A stretch of DNA of 64,000 nt from Camellia lanceoleosa (taxonomy: Eukaryota; Streptophyta; Magnoliopsida; Ericales; Theaceae), in NCBI GenBank assembly GCA_025200525.1, contig CM045759.1, positions 6,758,001 through 6,822,000 of the forward strand, read 5' to 3'. Positions 33,780-45,374 of the stretch are shown here, piece by piece (the stretch's first letter is position 1; each line of letters opens with the position of its first letter). A model generated the notes under the pieces. It ran no database searches, was not told the DNA's origin, and saw only the letters and a program-made list of their open reading frames with translations. The translations under genes and the position numbers were made by a program.

Positions 33780-35962
33780 ACATAGGTGGAGACATCAACC
33801 ATACCCGTCAAAGTTCGACACTTCAAATATTTGTCTCTCGACAAAGTCTTAGTCAACATATCTGAAATATTATCATCTGTGTGAACCTTTTCAAGTTGCA
33901 ACAATTTCGAGTCTAACACATTACGAATCCAATGGTATCTTACATTAATGTGTTTCAACCTCGAATGAAAAGTAGAATTTTTACTCAAATGAATAGCACT
34001 TTGACTATCACAATAAAACACATACTTTTTTTGCTTTAAACCCAACTCTTGCAAAAATTTCTTCAACCATAACTCTTTTTTGCAAGCTTCCGTAACGGCA
34101 ATAAATTCAGCTTCGGTAGTTGAGAGAGTAACACATTTTTGTAATTTAGATTGTCATGCCACAGCTCCCCCTGCAAATGTCATCAAATACCCCGAAGTAG
34201 ATTTCCTAGAATCAACATCACCGGCCATGTCAGAATCCGTGAATCCATCAAGCATCGGCTTATTATCCCCAAAACACAAACACACCTTCGAAGTCCCCCG
34301 AAGATACTTTAGAATTCATTTTACCGCTGCCCAATGTTCTTTACCCGGATTAGAAAGAAACCGACTCACCACACTAATGGTGTGAGCAATATCCGGCATT
34401 GTACAAACCATGGCGTACATCAAAGAACCAACTGCTGAAACATAAAGAACTTTCAGCATCTCTTCCTTGCCTTTCTCACTTGTAGGACATTGATTTGAAT
34501 TAAGCTTGAAGTGACCCGCAAGTGGACAACCAACCGCTTTTGCTTTATTCATATTAAACCTCTCAAGAACTTTCTCAATGTAGCTTTCTTGAGACAACCA
34601 AATCAACCCCTCTTTGCGATCACGAACAATTTTCATACTAAGAATTTGTTTTGCTGACCCCAAATCTTTCATAGCAAAAGATTTACTCAACTCTAACTCC
34701 AACTTGTTAATCATGGTAGAATCTTGACTCACAATTAACATATCATCAACATAAATAAAAAGAATAATAAATTTGCCATTCGGAAAATTTTTCACAAACA
34801 CACAATGGTCCGAAGTGGTTTTAGAAAAACCATTATTCATCATGAAAGAGTTAAATTTTTTGTACCATTGCAGCGGGGCTTGCTTGAGACCATACAAACT
34901 TTTCTTCAATTTGCAAACAAATTTCTCTTTCCCTTTTTCCACAAAACCTTCCAGTTGCTCTATATAAATTTCTTCTTCAAGATCACCATGAAGAAATGCG
35001 GTCTTCACATCAAGTTGCTTAACTTCAAGGTTTATACTTGCAGCCATGCCAAGTACAACCCGAATAGAAGACATCTTTACAACCGGTGAGAAAATCTCGT
35101 CAAAGTCAATACCTTTCTTTTGCCCAAAGCCTTTCACAACAAGACGTGCCTTGTACCTCAGATTTTTGCCATCATTCTTCAATTTGAAAACCCACTTATT
35201 TTTTAGAATTTTCCTCCATTTAAGCAACTTCACTAAATCATAAGTCTGGTTTTCAAGTAAGGAATTCATTTCCTCGTCCATGGCTTTTTTCCAATCACCT
35301 TTCTTTGCATGCTCAATTGCTTCTTGGTAGCTCTCAGGCTCCCATTGATCGGAAATTAACACAAATTCATTGGGAGGATACTTTCTTGAAGGTTGTCGGT
35401 CTCTTGTAGATTTCCTCAACTCAAGTTGTGGTGGCGGTTCTTGAGTTGGATGCTCTTCCTTAATTTCTGGCTCAACTTCATTAGGATTAGCATCATCCTC
35501 TACATCTTCAATGGGTGGCTGCACATCTCTCCCATTTTCATCATTAACTGAAGATGAAAGAGATGGATCCGTGTCAATGAGATCACTACTTTTTGGCTTC
35601 GATTGATCACCTTTGCCAAAGTCTTCAATTGTTTGGTCTTCAAGAAACACAACATCACGACTTCGAATGATTTTCTTGTCGACCGGATCCCACAATCTAT
35701 ACCTGAATTCATCACGCCCATAGCCAAAAAAAATACATTGTCTTGACTTACTATCAAGCTTGGACCTCTCATCCTTTGGAATGTGAACACAAGCTCGACA
35801 ACCAAATACTCTCAAGTGTTCATAAGACACATCTTTGCGCTTCCAAACTCTTTTAGGAACATCACCATTCAAAGGATAACAAGAAGACAAATTGATCACG
35901 TCAACCGCTGTACTCATTGTCTCACCCCAAAGGGATTTTGGCAATTTAGCTTGTGAAAGCAA
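33780..35962 (-). pseudogene. Copia pol: integrase C-terminus, RT and RNase H
   Basis: The frame at 35962-34316 has the integrase C-terminal part (WGETMSTAVDVINLS, HLRVFGCRACVHIPKDERSK, the FFGYGRDEFRYRLWDP region). It is followed by an acidic linker and a full RT with KNKWVFKLK, KARLVVKGFGQKKGIDF, QLDVKTAFLHGDL, YGLKQAPLQWYKKF and the catalytic YVDDM. After a break at about 34316-34070 the frame resumes in RNase H (YCDSQSAIHLSKN) and ends with KHINVRYHWIR and HTDDNISDMLTK. These words match the Tork/Tnt1-like lineage. Confidence 0.93.
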
Positions 35963-36873
35963 ACATTTTGTTCTTCCACAACGATGCGGTTCATCCTTTC
36001 GGCAACCCTATTTTGTTGAGGAGTCTTCTTAACTGTCTTTTGATACCGAATACCTTGGCTGCGACAATACTCATCAAATGGCCCAATGTATTCACCACCA
36101 TTGTCTAATTGGATGCACTTTAATTTCTGCCCTATTTCTCTTTCAACCATGGCCTAAAAATGCTTAAATACTTCTAGAACTTGATATTTAGTTTTTAGTA
36201 GAAAAGCCCAAACTTTCTTTGAATAATCATCAATGAAAGTAACAAAATAAAGTGCACCACTATGTGTTCTAACTTTTAAAGGACCACAAACATCCGAATA
36301 AATCAACTCTAAAACATTTTCTTTTCTAAAAACAATATTTTTATGAAAAGAAATTCTATATTGTTTACCTGCCAAACAATGAATACAAGTTTTAAGATGT
36401 GTATCTTTCAAACCGGGTAGAAGCTCTTTCTTGAACAAAACTTGTAACCCTTTTTCACTCATATGGCCAAGCCGCTTGTGTCACAATTTGGTAGAAGTAT
36501 CATCTTCAAGTGCATTGACAACACCTTTACAAATTTTTCCTTGTATCGAATAAAGTGTATGAGTCTTCTTGCACTTAGCCACCACCAAAGAACCCTTTGT
36601 GAACTTCCATATTCCGTCACCAAATTTGTTGTTGAAGCCTTCATCATCTAGCTTCCCAGTAGAGATCAAATTGAGACGAATGTCAGGAACATGCCTCACA
36701 TCTTTAAGTAACAACTTGCAGCCCAAATTTGTTTCCAAGCAAACATCACACATGCCAATAATCTTGGACAAACCTTTATTACCCATTCGAACAGAACCAT
36801 AATCTCCTTCGGTATAGGTAGTGAAGAAATCAACTCGAGAAGTCACATGAAAAGAAGCACCAGAATCAATCAC
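35914..36873 (-). pseudogene. Copia protease and integrase N-terminus and core
   Basis: Starting at 36873 there is the aspartic protease motif IDSGASFHVTS, then the GAG-pre-integrase zinc finger (HKRLGHMSEKG, later CIHCLAGKQ). The integrase core follows, with Asp in YSDVCGP, Asp in LDNGGEY and Glu in QQNRVAERMNR. Stops lie just upstream of the protease motif (36874-36876), before the HKRLGH motif (about 36480) and at 36151-36153. A frameshift near 35914-35962 joins it to the next piece. Confidence 0.93.
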
Positions 36874-37752
36874 TCAATTATTCTCTTGGCCCACAAAATT
36901 GATACAATCATCTTCACAAATGACCATGAGATCATCGGTAGTAACTGCCGTTGTGTCTTCTTACTTCTTATCCACACTTTTGTCACGCCTTTTCTCCTTG
37001 TTCTTGAGCCTTCGGCATTCTCGCTTCATGTGCCTTTTCTCATGGCAATAATAACACTCAATTTCTTTCTTTGAAAAGAACAATCTTTTGATTTATCACG
37101 GCTTTGATCACGACCATGAGGAGTTTTACTCCTCCCTCTTATTTTGCTTCGGCCTCTTACAACAAATGCTTCTGAATAAGAGGAACCCGCTGATTTTCTT
37201 CAAGCTACTCGTGACTTGGCCCATTGTGACAACTCCATCAGGTGCCGAATTACTAATCGTCACAACCAAAGTCTCCCAACTTTCGGGCAAAGAACTAAGT
37301 AGCATCAAAACCTGCAACTCATCATCAAAAATAATTTTCATAGAAGCAAGTTGGTTAACAATACTCTTTATTTCATTCAAATGTTCTGGAATGAGGCTGC
37401 TATCTTTATATTTTAAATTAACCAACTTACGAAACAGAAAGGCTTTATTTGTGGCTGATTTCCTATCATAAAGGCCTTCTAATTTTTTTCATAAATCATG
37501 TGCTGAAGTTTCAGTAGCAACATGATGAAACACACTGTCATCAATCTATTGACGGATAACACCAACGACTTTTCGATTAAGCCTCTTCCATTCATTGTCT
37601 TTCATATCATCAGGTTTGCCACTATCACCCTCAATTGGCCCATACAAATCTTTACAAAATAATAGGTCCTCCATTTTAGTTTTCCAAGTTACCCAATTGC
37701 TTCTATTGAAGCTAGACATACGATCCACATTCCTCTCCATTGATTTACACAA
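36874..37752 (-). pseudogene. Copia gag with CCHC zinc knuckle
   Basis: The start region (37752-37546) has FNRSNWVTWKTKMEDLL and KPDDMKDNEWKRLNRK, typical of the copia gag N-terminus. The middle piece (37425-37126) has HLNEIKSIVNQLASM and LLSSLPESWETLV, the UBN2-type gag core. A CX2CX4HX4C zinc knuckle (CYYCHEKRHMKREC) lies at 37015-37056. Stops at about 37546 and at about 36963 break the frame. Confidence 0.9.
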
Positions 37753-37775
37753 ATAAATAAACTCAAATAAACCGT

Positions 37776-37790
37776 AAGTTCTGATACCAG
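37776..37790 (-). other. Copia primer-binding site
   Basis: On the minus strand TGGTATCAGAAC follows the 5' LTR directly, complementary to initiator-Met tRNA. Confidence 0.9.
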
Positions 37791-37791
37791 T

Positions 37792-38445
37792 TGTTAGGGA
37801 AAATATATGATTCCCACAAGTAAATCAATCAATGAGAATAAAAACTAATGCGGAAAAATTAAATCAAAATTAACACAAGAATTTTACGTGGTTCCCTCAA
37901 TGTGAGGTACGTCCACGGGATCGAAATTCGATTCCACTATCAACCAAATAGTTTCCAAACGATTACAAACGAGACACGAATGGTCTCACAAACCATCGTT
38001 AGGTGAATTCCAAATAATCACAAATAAACAAGAGAAAAGACCTCACCAAATAGATGAACAAAAATCTTCAGAACCAGAGTTGAAGAAGACCCAAAATAAC
38101 GAACCAAATCAACTTCAAATCAGAGATAAACAAACTGCTACTCACAAAGCAAAGTCCACCAAATTGATTACCCAAGTCCCGAAATCAATTAGCCGCTACA
38201 CTATTTCCACCGAATTGAATTGTAGCTGCTACTCTACTCCGGAACGCACACAAAACAATATATATATATATTGTTAAATCTTAGATTTGTTTCATCAAAA
38301 TCTAATTGTTATCAAATTGAATTAGGTCTCCAAAAAATTAGATATAATATATATATAATATATTATACCCAAAACAAATCAAATTAGAATTCTTTTAACA
38401 AACCAATTGGGTCTCAAACTCCAATAAGGAGATATACCCCCAACA
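37792..38445 (-). repeat. Copia 5' LTR (right copy)
   Basis: It begins TGTTAGGG at 37792 and ends CAACA at 38445 on the plus strand, followed by the AGTCA target duplication. It carries TA dinucleotide runs in the same places as the left copy, with different lengths. Confidence 0.95.
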
Positions 38446-38450
38446 AGTCA

Positions 38451-39270
38451 AAGGATATGAGCTTGAAGTATTGACACTAGTTGAAAACAAAAGATTAATG
38501 AAAGCAAAGTGTGTCATTTGATTACTCCATTAGCTATAAATTTTATTATTATTATTTTTGCCAAATGGTAGGATGTTAGTAAATTAGTAAATTAGATTAT
38601 TATTCATGTCATCACTCGTTGAAATTTTTTATTTGTTATTATCATAAAGTTGTGGAATGGTACTTTTAAATTCGTTTTATAAGTTATGATCATTTAGCTT
38701 ATAATAAGCTGGAACAAATAAGGTCACATAAAGTTTGTGACTTATATTTTATGAGACCTACATAGATTAAACTTTTACATCTATTTGAATTAATTTGTGG
38801 AGTTCAAAATTTGACTAGGAATCATTATTATGTGTACCTTTTAAATAATTATAAGATATAATTAGTTAAATTTGCTAATAAATAGGGTACTTATAAAAAT
38901 TCTTTGTGCGAAGGTGAGTAGAGGTTCATAGAGATGTATGGAAGACGAAAAAATATTGAGAGCATCGAGAGTGATCAGTGAAGCAGGAGTTTACCTCAAA
39001 GCTCAATTACACTTAGGAGGAGAGCAATGATTGGTTGAGGACTTGAGTTCTTAGATATTTTTAGTCTCATGTTTATACACTACTTTTTGTAGTAGATTTC
39101 TCCTTTGCCAAATAAACACAGGCAAGTTTATCAAAACCTTGTGAATTTTCAATATATATATATTTTTATTTTTAGAGTGTGTATTCGTGTTGATGGGTTG
39201 TGAAAAATCGTAAATAATTTTCGTTGGACCAAGAGAAATGTAGGTACAAGAGATGGACAACTTGTGATAT
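38451..39270. other. Spacer between the copia element and the LINE
   Basis: AT-rich sequence without a gene. A small minus-strand frame at 39051-39281 has no recognisable features. Confidence 0.55.
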
Positions 39271-41142
39271 GTGACTTTCAATAAAGTGTGTGATAAACTA
39301 AGGAATTTGAGAATAAACTATCACAAAAGTGTGGTTTGTGGGGTGGGTGTGAAGGAAACTCTCTTGGCAGACTTTGCTCAGAAACTGAACTGTAAGATTG
39401 GCCTTCTACCTATAACTTATCTTGGTCTTCCGTTAGGGGCTAATCTGGGGAGGAGGAAAACGTGGAAACCAGTTCTAGACAAAGTTAGAGTTAGACTGGC
39501 TGGTTGGAAAAGAAGGTTGTTGTCATTTGCAGGTAGGTTGACTTTAGTCAAGTCAGTTTTATCTTGCTTACCTGTGTATTACTTGTCTCTGTTTAAAATG
39601 CCTGAGGGTGTGGCTAAGGAATTTGAGAGAATTCAAGCGGCTTTTTTATAGGGAGGTTCGGATCTTAGAAGGAAGGTGCACTTGGTCAAGTGGGAGGAGG
39701 TTACTACAAGTTTTGGTCAAGGTGGTTTGGGCATTAGAAAAATTAGGGTAGCTAACTCTTGCTTATTATTTAAAAGGTGGTGGAAGTTTGCAAGTGAGAC
39801 AAAGGCTCTGTGGAGGAGAGTGATCTGTAGCAAGCATAACCAAGAGGAGTATAGTTGGCTGCCTTCTGGTGCTTCTAGAAATAGACTATTAAGATTATGG
39901 TCCAACATAATCTCAGTGTCCAATTTCAATCCAGATTTGCTGGACAGGTTTCGGGTTAATCTTAAGATAAATGTGGGGGATAGGAGTAGGGTAAGGTTTT
40001 GGGAAGATAAGTGGTGTGGCTCATATTGTTTGAAAGATGAGTTTCCCAGATTGTTTAGCCTGTCAAAGGAGAAGAAAGGCTCACTTAGTATGTTTTCTAA
40101 TCTAAAGGAAACATCAGGGGAGTGGAATATATTACCTAGAAGGGTGTTTTTTGAATGGGAAAAATTAGAAATGCTGAGGTTTAGCCTCTGTCCTGGATTC
40201 AGGCCCTACAGTTAGCGGGGGAACAGTGGATCACCCAAGGTGGGCAGCGAGTTCCACAGGTATGTTCTCAGTATCTTCTTTGTACAATCTTAACACTGTG
40301 GAGGTAGGGTTTATTCCCAGATCTATTAATTTGATTTGGAATAATGTTCTTCTTTGGTTGGCTCGCGTGGAAGTATAAGATTAAAACTTCTGTGTTCTTA
40401 CAAAAGATTGGGGTTCTTGCGGGTGGTATGTCCACCTTGTGTTACTTCTGTAAAGATAAGGAGGAATCAGTGCTTCATGTGCTGCTACATTGCCTCTTTG
40501 TGTGGAATGTTTGGTCTTCCTTATTAAAGTGGTGGGGGTTACAATGGGTTATTCCTGATTCAGTTGCTGGCTTACTGAGTTGGTGGGAGGGTGGTAAGCT
40601 GAAGAAGCAAGAAAGGAAGATTTGAGGATTGTCCCAATTGTTGCCTTGTGGTCTATATGGAAGTTACGAAATGATTGTGTCTTCAAAGAGGCTAAGGCTG
40701 ATATTTGGGATCTATCGGACTTGATTAAAACCAGGGTGGCTATTTGGTTGATATCATCTTCAAAGGCTTGGCAGTTCACAGTTAGTGATTTTATTTATAA
40801 TCTTAACCAGATTCGAGTTTGTATTGGGACAGGTTGAGAAATCTGTTGGCAGGTTGGGTGTTTTTCTGTGCTGGGTAGGGATGTTTGTGTTGTTAGGTGT
40901 TGCGGTTGTATGTTTGGGTCCATGCGTTTTGTAGTTTTGTTTGTTTTTGTTGCTACCTTACCAACTTAGCCTTGAGCTTTCAAATGATTGTGTGGTCTTC
41001 TTGGTGCCAGCCTAGTTAGAATTAGGATGGGTTACTATGATGTGTGGCTCCTTGGCCTTCTTTATTGATGTATTCTATCATGTTTTCATTCTAGTTTCAT
41101 CAATAAGTGTTTATTTTGTTGATAAAAAAAAAAAAAAAAAAA
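39271..41142 (+). pseudogene. 5'-truncated L1-type LINE: RT end and zinc-binding domain
   Basis: The first piece shows the plant LINE RT C-terminal words YLGLPLGANLGRRKTW, LAGWKRRLLSFAGRLTLVKS and LPVYYLSLFKMPEGV (39271-39648). A TAG at 39649 follows, then LRRKVHLVKWEEV and GGLGIRKIRVANSCLLFKRW. The reverse-transcriptase zinc-binding domain comes last (WKYKIKTSVFLQKIG ... CYFC ... HVLLHCLF, 40344-40530). Stops and shifts occur at about 40215 and 40622. A 3' UTR ends in a poly-A run at 41124-41142. A truncated 5' end plus 3' poly-A is the usual LINE insertion pattern; I could not identify a target duplication. Confidence 0.92.
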
Positions 41143-41509
41143 CTATTAAACTATTAAACTATTTTATTAGGCTTGCACAAAGATTCTTAATTGAGTAGGA
41201 AACATGCATGATAATCTTTAATGGAGCAAAGAAAATTAAGATATACACGCTGACAGACCCACAACATGGAGTCTCAACATAATATGATGGCGCCTCTCAA
41301 TAAAATGCATGTGATAGCACTATTCTAGGTTGGACGTAGTATTAGAAGATAATAGATCACAAGGCATGTCTACGATTTATGGTGAACTGTTCAAGATCTT
41401 AATGGATGGCAAATTAAGGAATAAGGCCCGATGGATGTTTCACACATAGGAAAAAATTGTTAAAACATGTATGAAAGTAGAGCCCCATAATATAAGTAAA
41501 TTCCTATCA
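41143..41509. other. Spacer, no gene
   Basis: No coding frame or repeat border is seen, apart from the short direct repeat ACTATTAAACTATTAAACTA immediately after the LINE poly-A. Confidence 0.5.
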
Positions 41510-41900
41510 CTATAACATATAAGAGTTTTAAAGATCAAATATTTTGGTCTCTAAAAATAAAAATTTTGTTACAAAAGATATTTACGGACCAATTTCCATC
41601 GTCACGAGAATAGTTGCTAAAATGTCGTCGCAAAAAGTCAAAAATAAGGCTTTTGGCGACAAAATTTTGAAAATGTCACTAATAAATAAATTTTTAAGGA
41701 CAAAATAATTTGGTCTTAAAATGGTTTATTTTTTTAGACAAAAAATTAGGTCCCAAAAAGATAATAATTCATCACTAATGTCTAATTTTCGTTACTAAAA
41801 ATATCATGACGGCACTTTTCACAACAAAAATATTTGATGCCAAAAAAATAATTATTCCTGAATTTTAATCTCTAAAACTTTAATTTTTTATAATGTATTA
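41510..41900. repeat. CACTA-like dispersed repeat, copy 2
   Basis: It starts CACTATAACATATAAGAG and ends AATTTTTTATAATG, short imperfect terminal inverted repeats. It aligns along its length with 30815-31199 plus 31975-31987. This uninterrupted copy shows where the 769-bp insertion entered copy 1. Confidence 0.65.
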
Positions 41901-41908
41901 TACATTTA

Positions 41909-42048
41909 AGCCTAGTTTGGGATCTACTATATAATCCATCTTTTTATCTTTTTATTTTTTTTTCATCACATCACCTCTCTACTTTTCTGCACATCTTTTC
42001 GTAAAAAGACAAAAAGTACACTTTTTTAGGACACTCCAAACCAACCTT
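41909..42048. mobile_element. Short Tourist-like element
   Basis: The left AGCCTAGTTTGGGATC and right GACACTCCAAACCAACCTT are imperfect inverted repeats. GACAAAAAGTACACTTTTTTAG near the right end resembles the right end of the 769-bp element at 31203-31971. It lies just downstream of copy 2 of the CACTA-like repeat. Confidence 0.55.
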
Positions 42049-42878
42049 TAATAAACTCATCACGCACAAACTTCTTAATATAATTAGGTTCCAAATAATT
42101 TGAGTTGAGCCATGATATGACGTGGCTAATTTTACATAAGATATTAAATTATATAATATTTAAAAGACACGGAAAAAAAATAAATAATTGCAGCCACTCC
42201 ATTACTCAGCGACTTGATGCATAAAGAGTGGGTAAATTACACTAAATTTTGTATAATTTCAATAATTATAATAACATTTCTTGCCCTCTATATTCTAGTG
42301 GGTGATTATTTGATAGTCCTAGAGTATGGTCACGTGGTATTCTATAATAATATGATTCGTAGCAAAGATGGAATATTGATTATTTATGTTGAGTGATTAA
42401 GAAACATGAGGGGTTATAATGAATGATAATTGGTGAGGGAATATGACCATGTGGCATTTTGGCACTATTGTGTAAATTTCCCTTTCTAGTAATGCAAAGA
42501 TTAAATTTTAAATCACACTCAATTGGTTTTAGTTGACAATCAACATTCAAACCAAATATTTTGGTTCGACATACAACTACTGAATGATTTGAAGCTATTC
42601 GATTTTATACATCTGAATGTATAAATCGAATGAAATTAGATATTTCATAAGTTAATTTTCGAATGAATGAAATAATTTTGGTTGTTGATTTCCCCTATTC
42701 AACACTGGTTTGTCAAATGATGATTACAAACAGAGAGGAAAAAAAAAAAAAAATCACTTTTTGCACATAAAAACTCCCATTTTTATATTGGCATTAGTTG
42801 TAAATAATCATATTCTTCTTTAAATTTGAACTTTCATTGTTTCGCAAATCTTTCATCACACAAATCAAGAATGATAGT
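42049..42878. other. Spacer, no gene
   Basis: AT-rich. The only structure noted is a short hairpin at about 42599-42629 (TCGATTTTATACAT paired with ATGTATAAATCGA). Confidence 0.5.
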
Positions 42879-43388
42879 ATGAGTGTTAATTTTTGACCTC
42901 ACAACCGAATTAAATCTCCTAGCTGAGATCTTAGCTGTAGAGCACAAGGAAGAATAGAAGAGCCTAACACCTATACACAAGAAGACAATAAACACCATGG
43001 TGGCTCATCCATCCAAGGGCACTCCAGGATTAAGTCAGTTAACTTATCTCACAAGATATCAACTCAAGTAAATAACTCACAATAAAAAGTATACCTTAGA
43101 CTCATAGGGGTGTCTTATTTTTATAATCAGCAGTGTCCTCGTCCCCTAGAAGTCTTACTTCAGAAGACTTTATCCTTTACAATAATCATGTCTATCTCGA
43201 ACTCCTCTTATTAGATCAGGTCGCAAATCCTCTAAGACTCTTGTCCTTTATCCAAATATCTCAGATTTCGGCATTGCCGCATCACATTTTGGTAACCTGG
43301 TTAACAATCTCTGTGACTTGGTCTATCTACGTGGCACCTCAGCTAACAACGTCAACCATGTAGACAACCCTAAAAATATATCCTCACA
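42879..43388 (-). repeat. Inverted Tat LTR
   Basis: On the minus strand it starts TGTGAGGATATATTTTT at 43388 and ends near 42879. It aligns with the LTR at 24816-25363 through CACCCC.ATGRGTCTAAGGTA and the TATA-like region. It is followed, to the right, by the Tat polypurine tract in inverse orientation, so this is the 3' LTR of a minus-strand element. Confidence 0.75.
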
Positions 43389-44045
43389 ACTGCCCCTAGG
43401 TTCTATTACCTCAGCATCGTAAGGTGATGGAACCTATATTGTCTGATTTCCTAACATGTTGGCTAAACAACATGCTAAAAGATATTCCTTCGACCAAGAT
43501 CATGACTTGTCGGCGTCAAAAAACAAGGACTCAAGTATCCACTCATCAAGAACCAAGAACCAACATGTTATGTACATTCAAATCCAATATCTCAACCAAG
43601 ATTGCACTATTAGCTGAGGTCATTACTTGCTAATTCAAGAATTCCAAGGGTCCAAGATTCGTGAGCTGTCAACTCACAGCAGACACAACCGTCACACCCA
43701 CGTATCACGTTCTCATTAGGTTATACTCATCATGCTACATACGCATCCCATGAACCCTGACCCTCGTCTTTTAAGGCGTTCGAAATCATTTCATTATTGG
43801 TATTTCTTATTCCACAAAACTCTTTTTCTTTCTCTCTCCGCCTCTTCACTTTTCCCATTCGTCTATTTCTATTCTCTCAGAATTTCTCTCTAGAACTTTT
43901 CCAAACTGCCATTGTTGTTAACCCAAGCTCGCTTGTAACTCATCCGTTCATCGTTTCTGACGACCAAACCACCATTCTATTTCTACGCTCACCCTGGTGA
44001 ACACAACTTCGGCCTTCATTTCTACGTTCTTGACCTGTAAGTCAC
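43389..44045 (-). other. Polypurine tract and accessory-gene leader of the inverted Tat element
   Basis: ACTGCCCCTAGGTTCTATTA followed by GGTGATGGAACCTATA is the inverse of the segment at 24770-24815. The rest matches the leader before the accessory gene. The last recognisable word, TTCTTGACCTGTAAGTCAC, corresponds to TTCTTGATCTATGAATCAC in copy 1. The leader is cut exactly there by the start of an Ogre LTR. Confidence 0.7.
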
Positions 44046-44387
44046 TGTAGACACCCCATTTTTGACTGTCCATAAGACTTGGGCACCTTAGGCTGATCAT
44101 TCGATGATGAAAGTTATGCTACATAAATGTTCAATTTCTTCAGCAAGAAAAGCTTCTAAATCCCAACCTTACACCCCATTTTGACCAAAACCATTTTAGA
44201 CCAAAGTTATTTTAGACCTTACAATCCTCTTTTTCAAAATATTTGTTTAAATGTTTTTATGATATTCTGAGACTCGCATTTCGTTTAAAAGTTACATTTT
44301 TTGGTACACCGAGTAAGGACAAAGTGGAAATAAATGAAAGGGAGGTGAACTCTTTGAAAAATATTTAAAACCTCTTATTTATAGGTT
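44046..44387 (+). repeat. Remnant of the Ogre 5' LTR
   Basis: It matches 50002-50340 (both contain TTACACCCCATTTTGACCAA and AAAGTGGAAATAAATRAAAG). It departs after TTAT.CATAG, where internal gag-related sequence begins, so several kilobases of LTR and the leader have been deleted. Confidence 0.85.
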
Positions 44388-44399
44388 TCGATCCTGTCA

Positions 44400-45374
44400 A
44401 AAAGCTCCCCAATCTTAGGGCAAGCTACAGTTGAAAAGGGCCAATTCGAAACCATCTCAAGTTTGGGTGATGACAGATCAACAATCAATAGACCTCGCTT
44501 TGATATAGCAACTCAATCCCTTGGCCAAGCAGAAGCAAGTGGCAAGAACAAAGCCGGGACAAGTATTGATCCCTATGCACAACTTCGGTGGGCTATTAAG
44601 ACTTTGAAGGTCAAAGGGTTGAACAAGTAGCAAGTGCTTGAAGGTGTTGCAAAGACTGTGGATAACACTTTTGTCGCTCACGATGAGAGCATTTTGAATT
44701 AGGGGGCAAACAATGGAAAGCGATGCTTTACCAGAAACACCCATCCTGATTTCAGTCCCAAGCACATGAATACTCGACCAACACCTGCCGACCCATTTGC
44801 CAATGTTTCTTTACCTAATGCTCTTTGTTCCCGAAAACGAACCTTCACCCAACTCTATATGAGCCTAACCTGTGCATTGAACGTACTGATAGAGAAAGGA
44901 TATCCCAAACTGCTCAATCCTCGACCTCTTCCGAATCCTCTCCCACCTAGACATGACCCTACCCAATATTGCATATTCTATCAGTAGTACGGTCACCATA
45001 CTGACCATTGCTTTAACCTTCGCTATGAAATTCAAGACCTGATTGGCAATAAGGTCATCACCCCACCTGAAAATCCCAAAACTATTAACAAATCTCTCCC
45101 TGACCGTAATAGATTGCCATGCCATAACAGAAAACCCACCCACAATTTGCCAATAACCGACCATTACCCTAGCCAACACATCATACCTGCCAATGAGCCC
45201 AAGAATATTGTGTCTATTCCTGAATCTTTCGATTTCGATTTGAGCAAAAGGAACAAAATCGTTGAAGACATGGAAAGTTTACTCGTTCTTGATGAGTTCA
45301 AGCTTGATGATGCAGTGGACTCTCTACAGATGGTAGCACTAATGGATGGAATGATGAACCTCACTCTTAGCTAG
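44400..45374 (+). pseudogene. Ogre gag fragment
   Basis: Open pieces at about 44400-44630, 44766-44987 and 45114-45374 are broken by TAG stops (about 44627, 44700, 44985). The central part holds a CCHC-like zinc knuckle (CIFYQ, a stop, then GHHTDHCFNLRYEIQDLI), a pattern I recognise from Ogre/Tat gag C-termini. The final piece is Asp/Leu-rich with IPESFDFDLSKRNKI. I find no protease, RT, RNase H or integrase after it. Confidence 0.75.

Larger units (their letters stand above)
33107..38445 (-). mobile_element. Ty1/copia element, Tork-like, complete but mutated
   Basis: This 5.3-kb element has two LTRs (658 and 654 bp), a primer site, a polypurine tract and gag-pol in the copia order gag, protease, integrase, RT, RNase H. 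A perfect 5-bp target duplication AGTCA flanks it at 33102-33106 and 38446-38450. Stops and frameshifts break the polyprotein in at least five places, so it cannot be autonomous. The LTRs differ mostly by transitions, by eye at several percent of positions, which points to an insertion that is not recent. Confidence 0.95.

Noticed and set aside
34080..37471. Plus-strand frames of 60-130 codons inside the copia element
   Set aside because: They are antisense shadows of gag-pol with no motifs.
33107..38445. Endogenous pararetrovirus or virus-derived segment
   Set aside because: Gene order, LTRs, primer site, polypurine tract and 5-bp duplication are those of a Ty1/copia retrotransposon. No movement or coat protein is seen.
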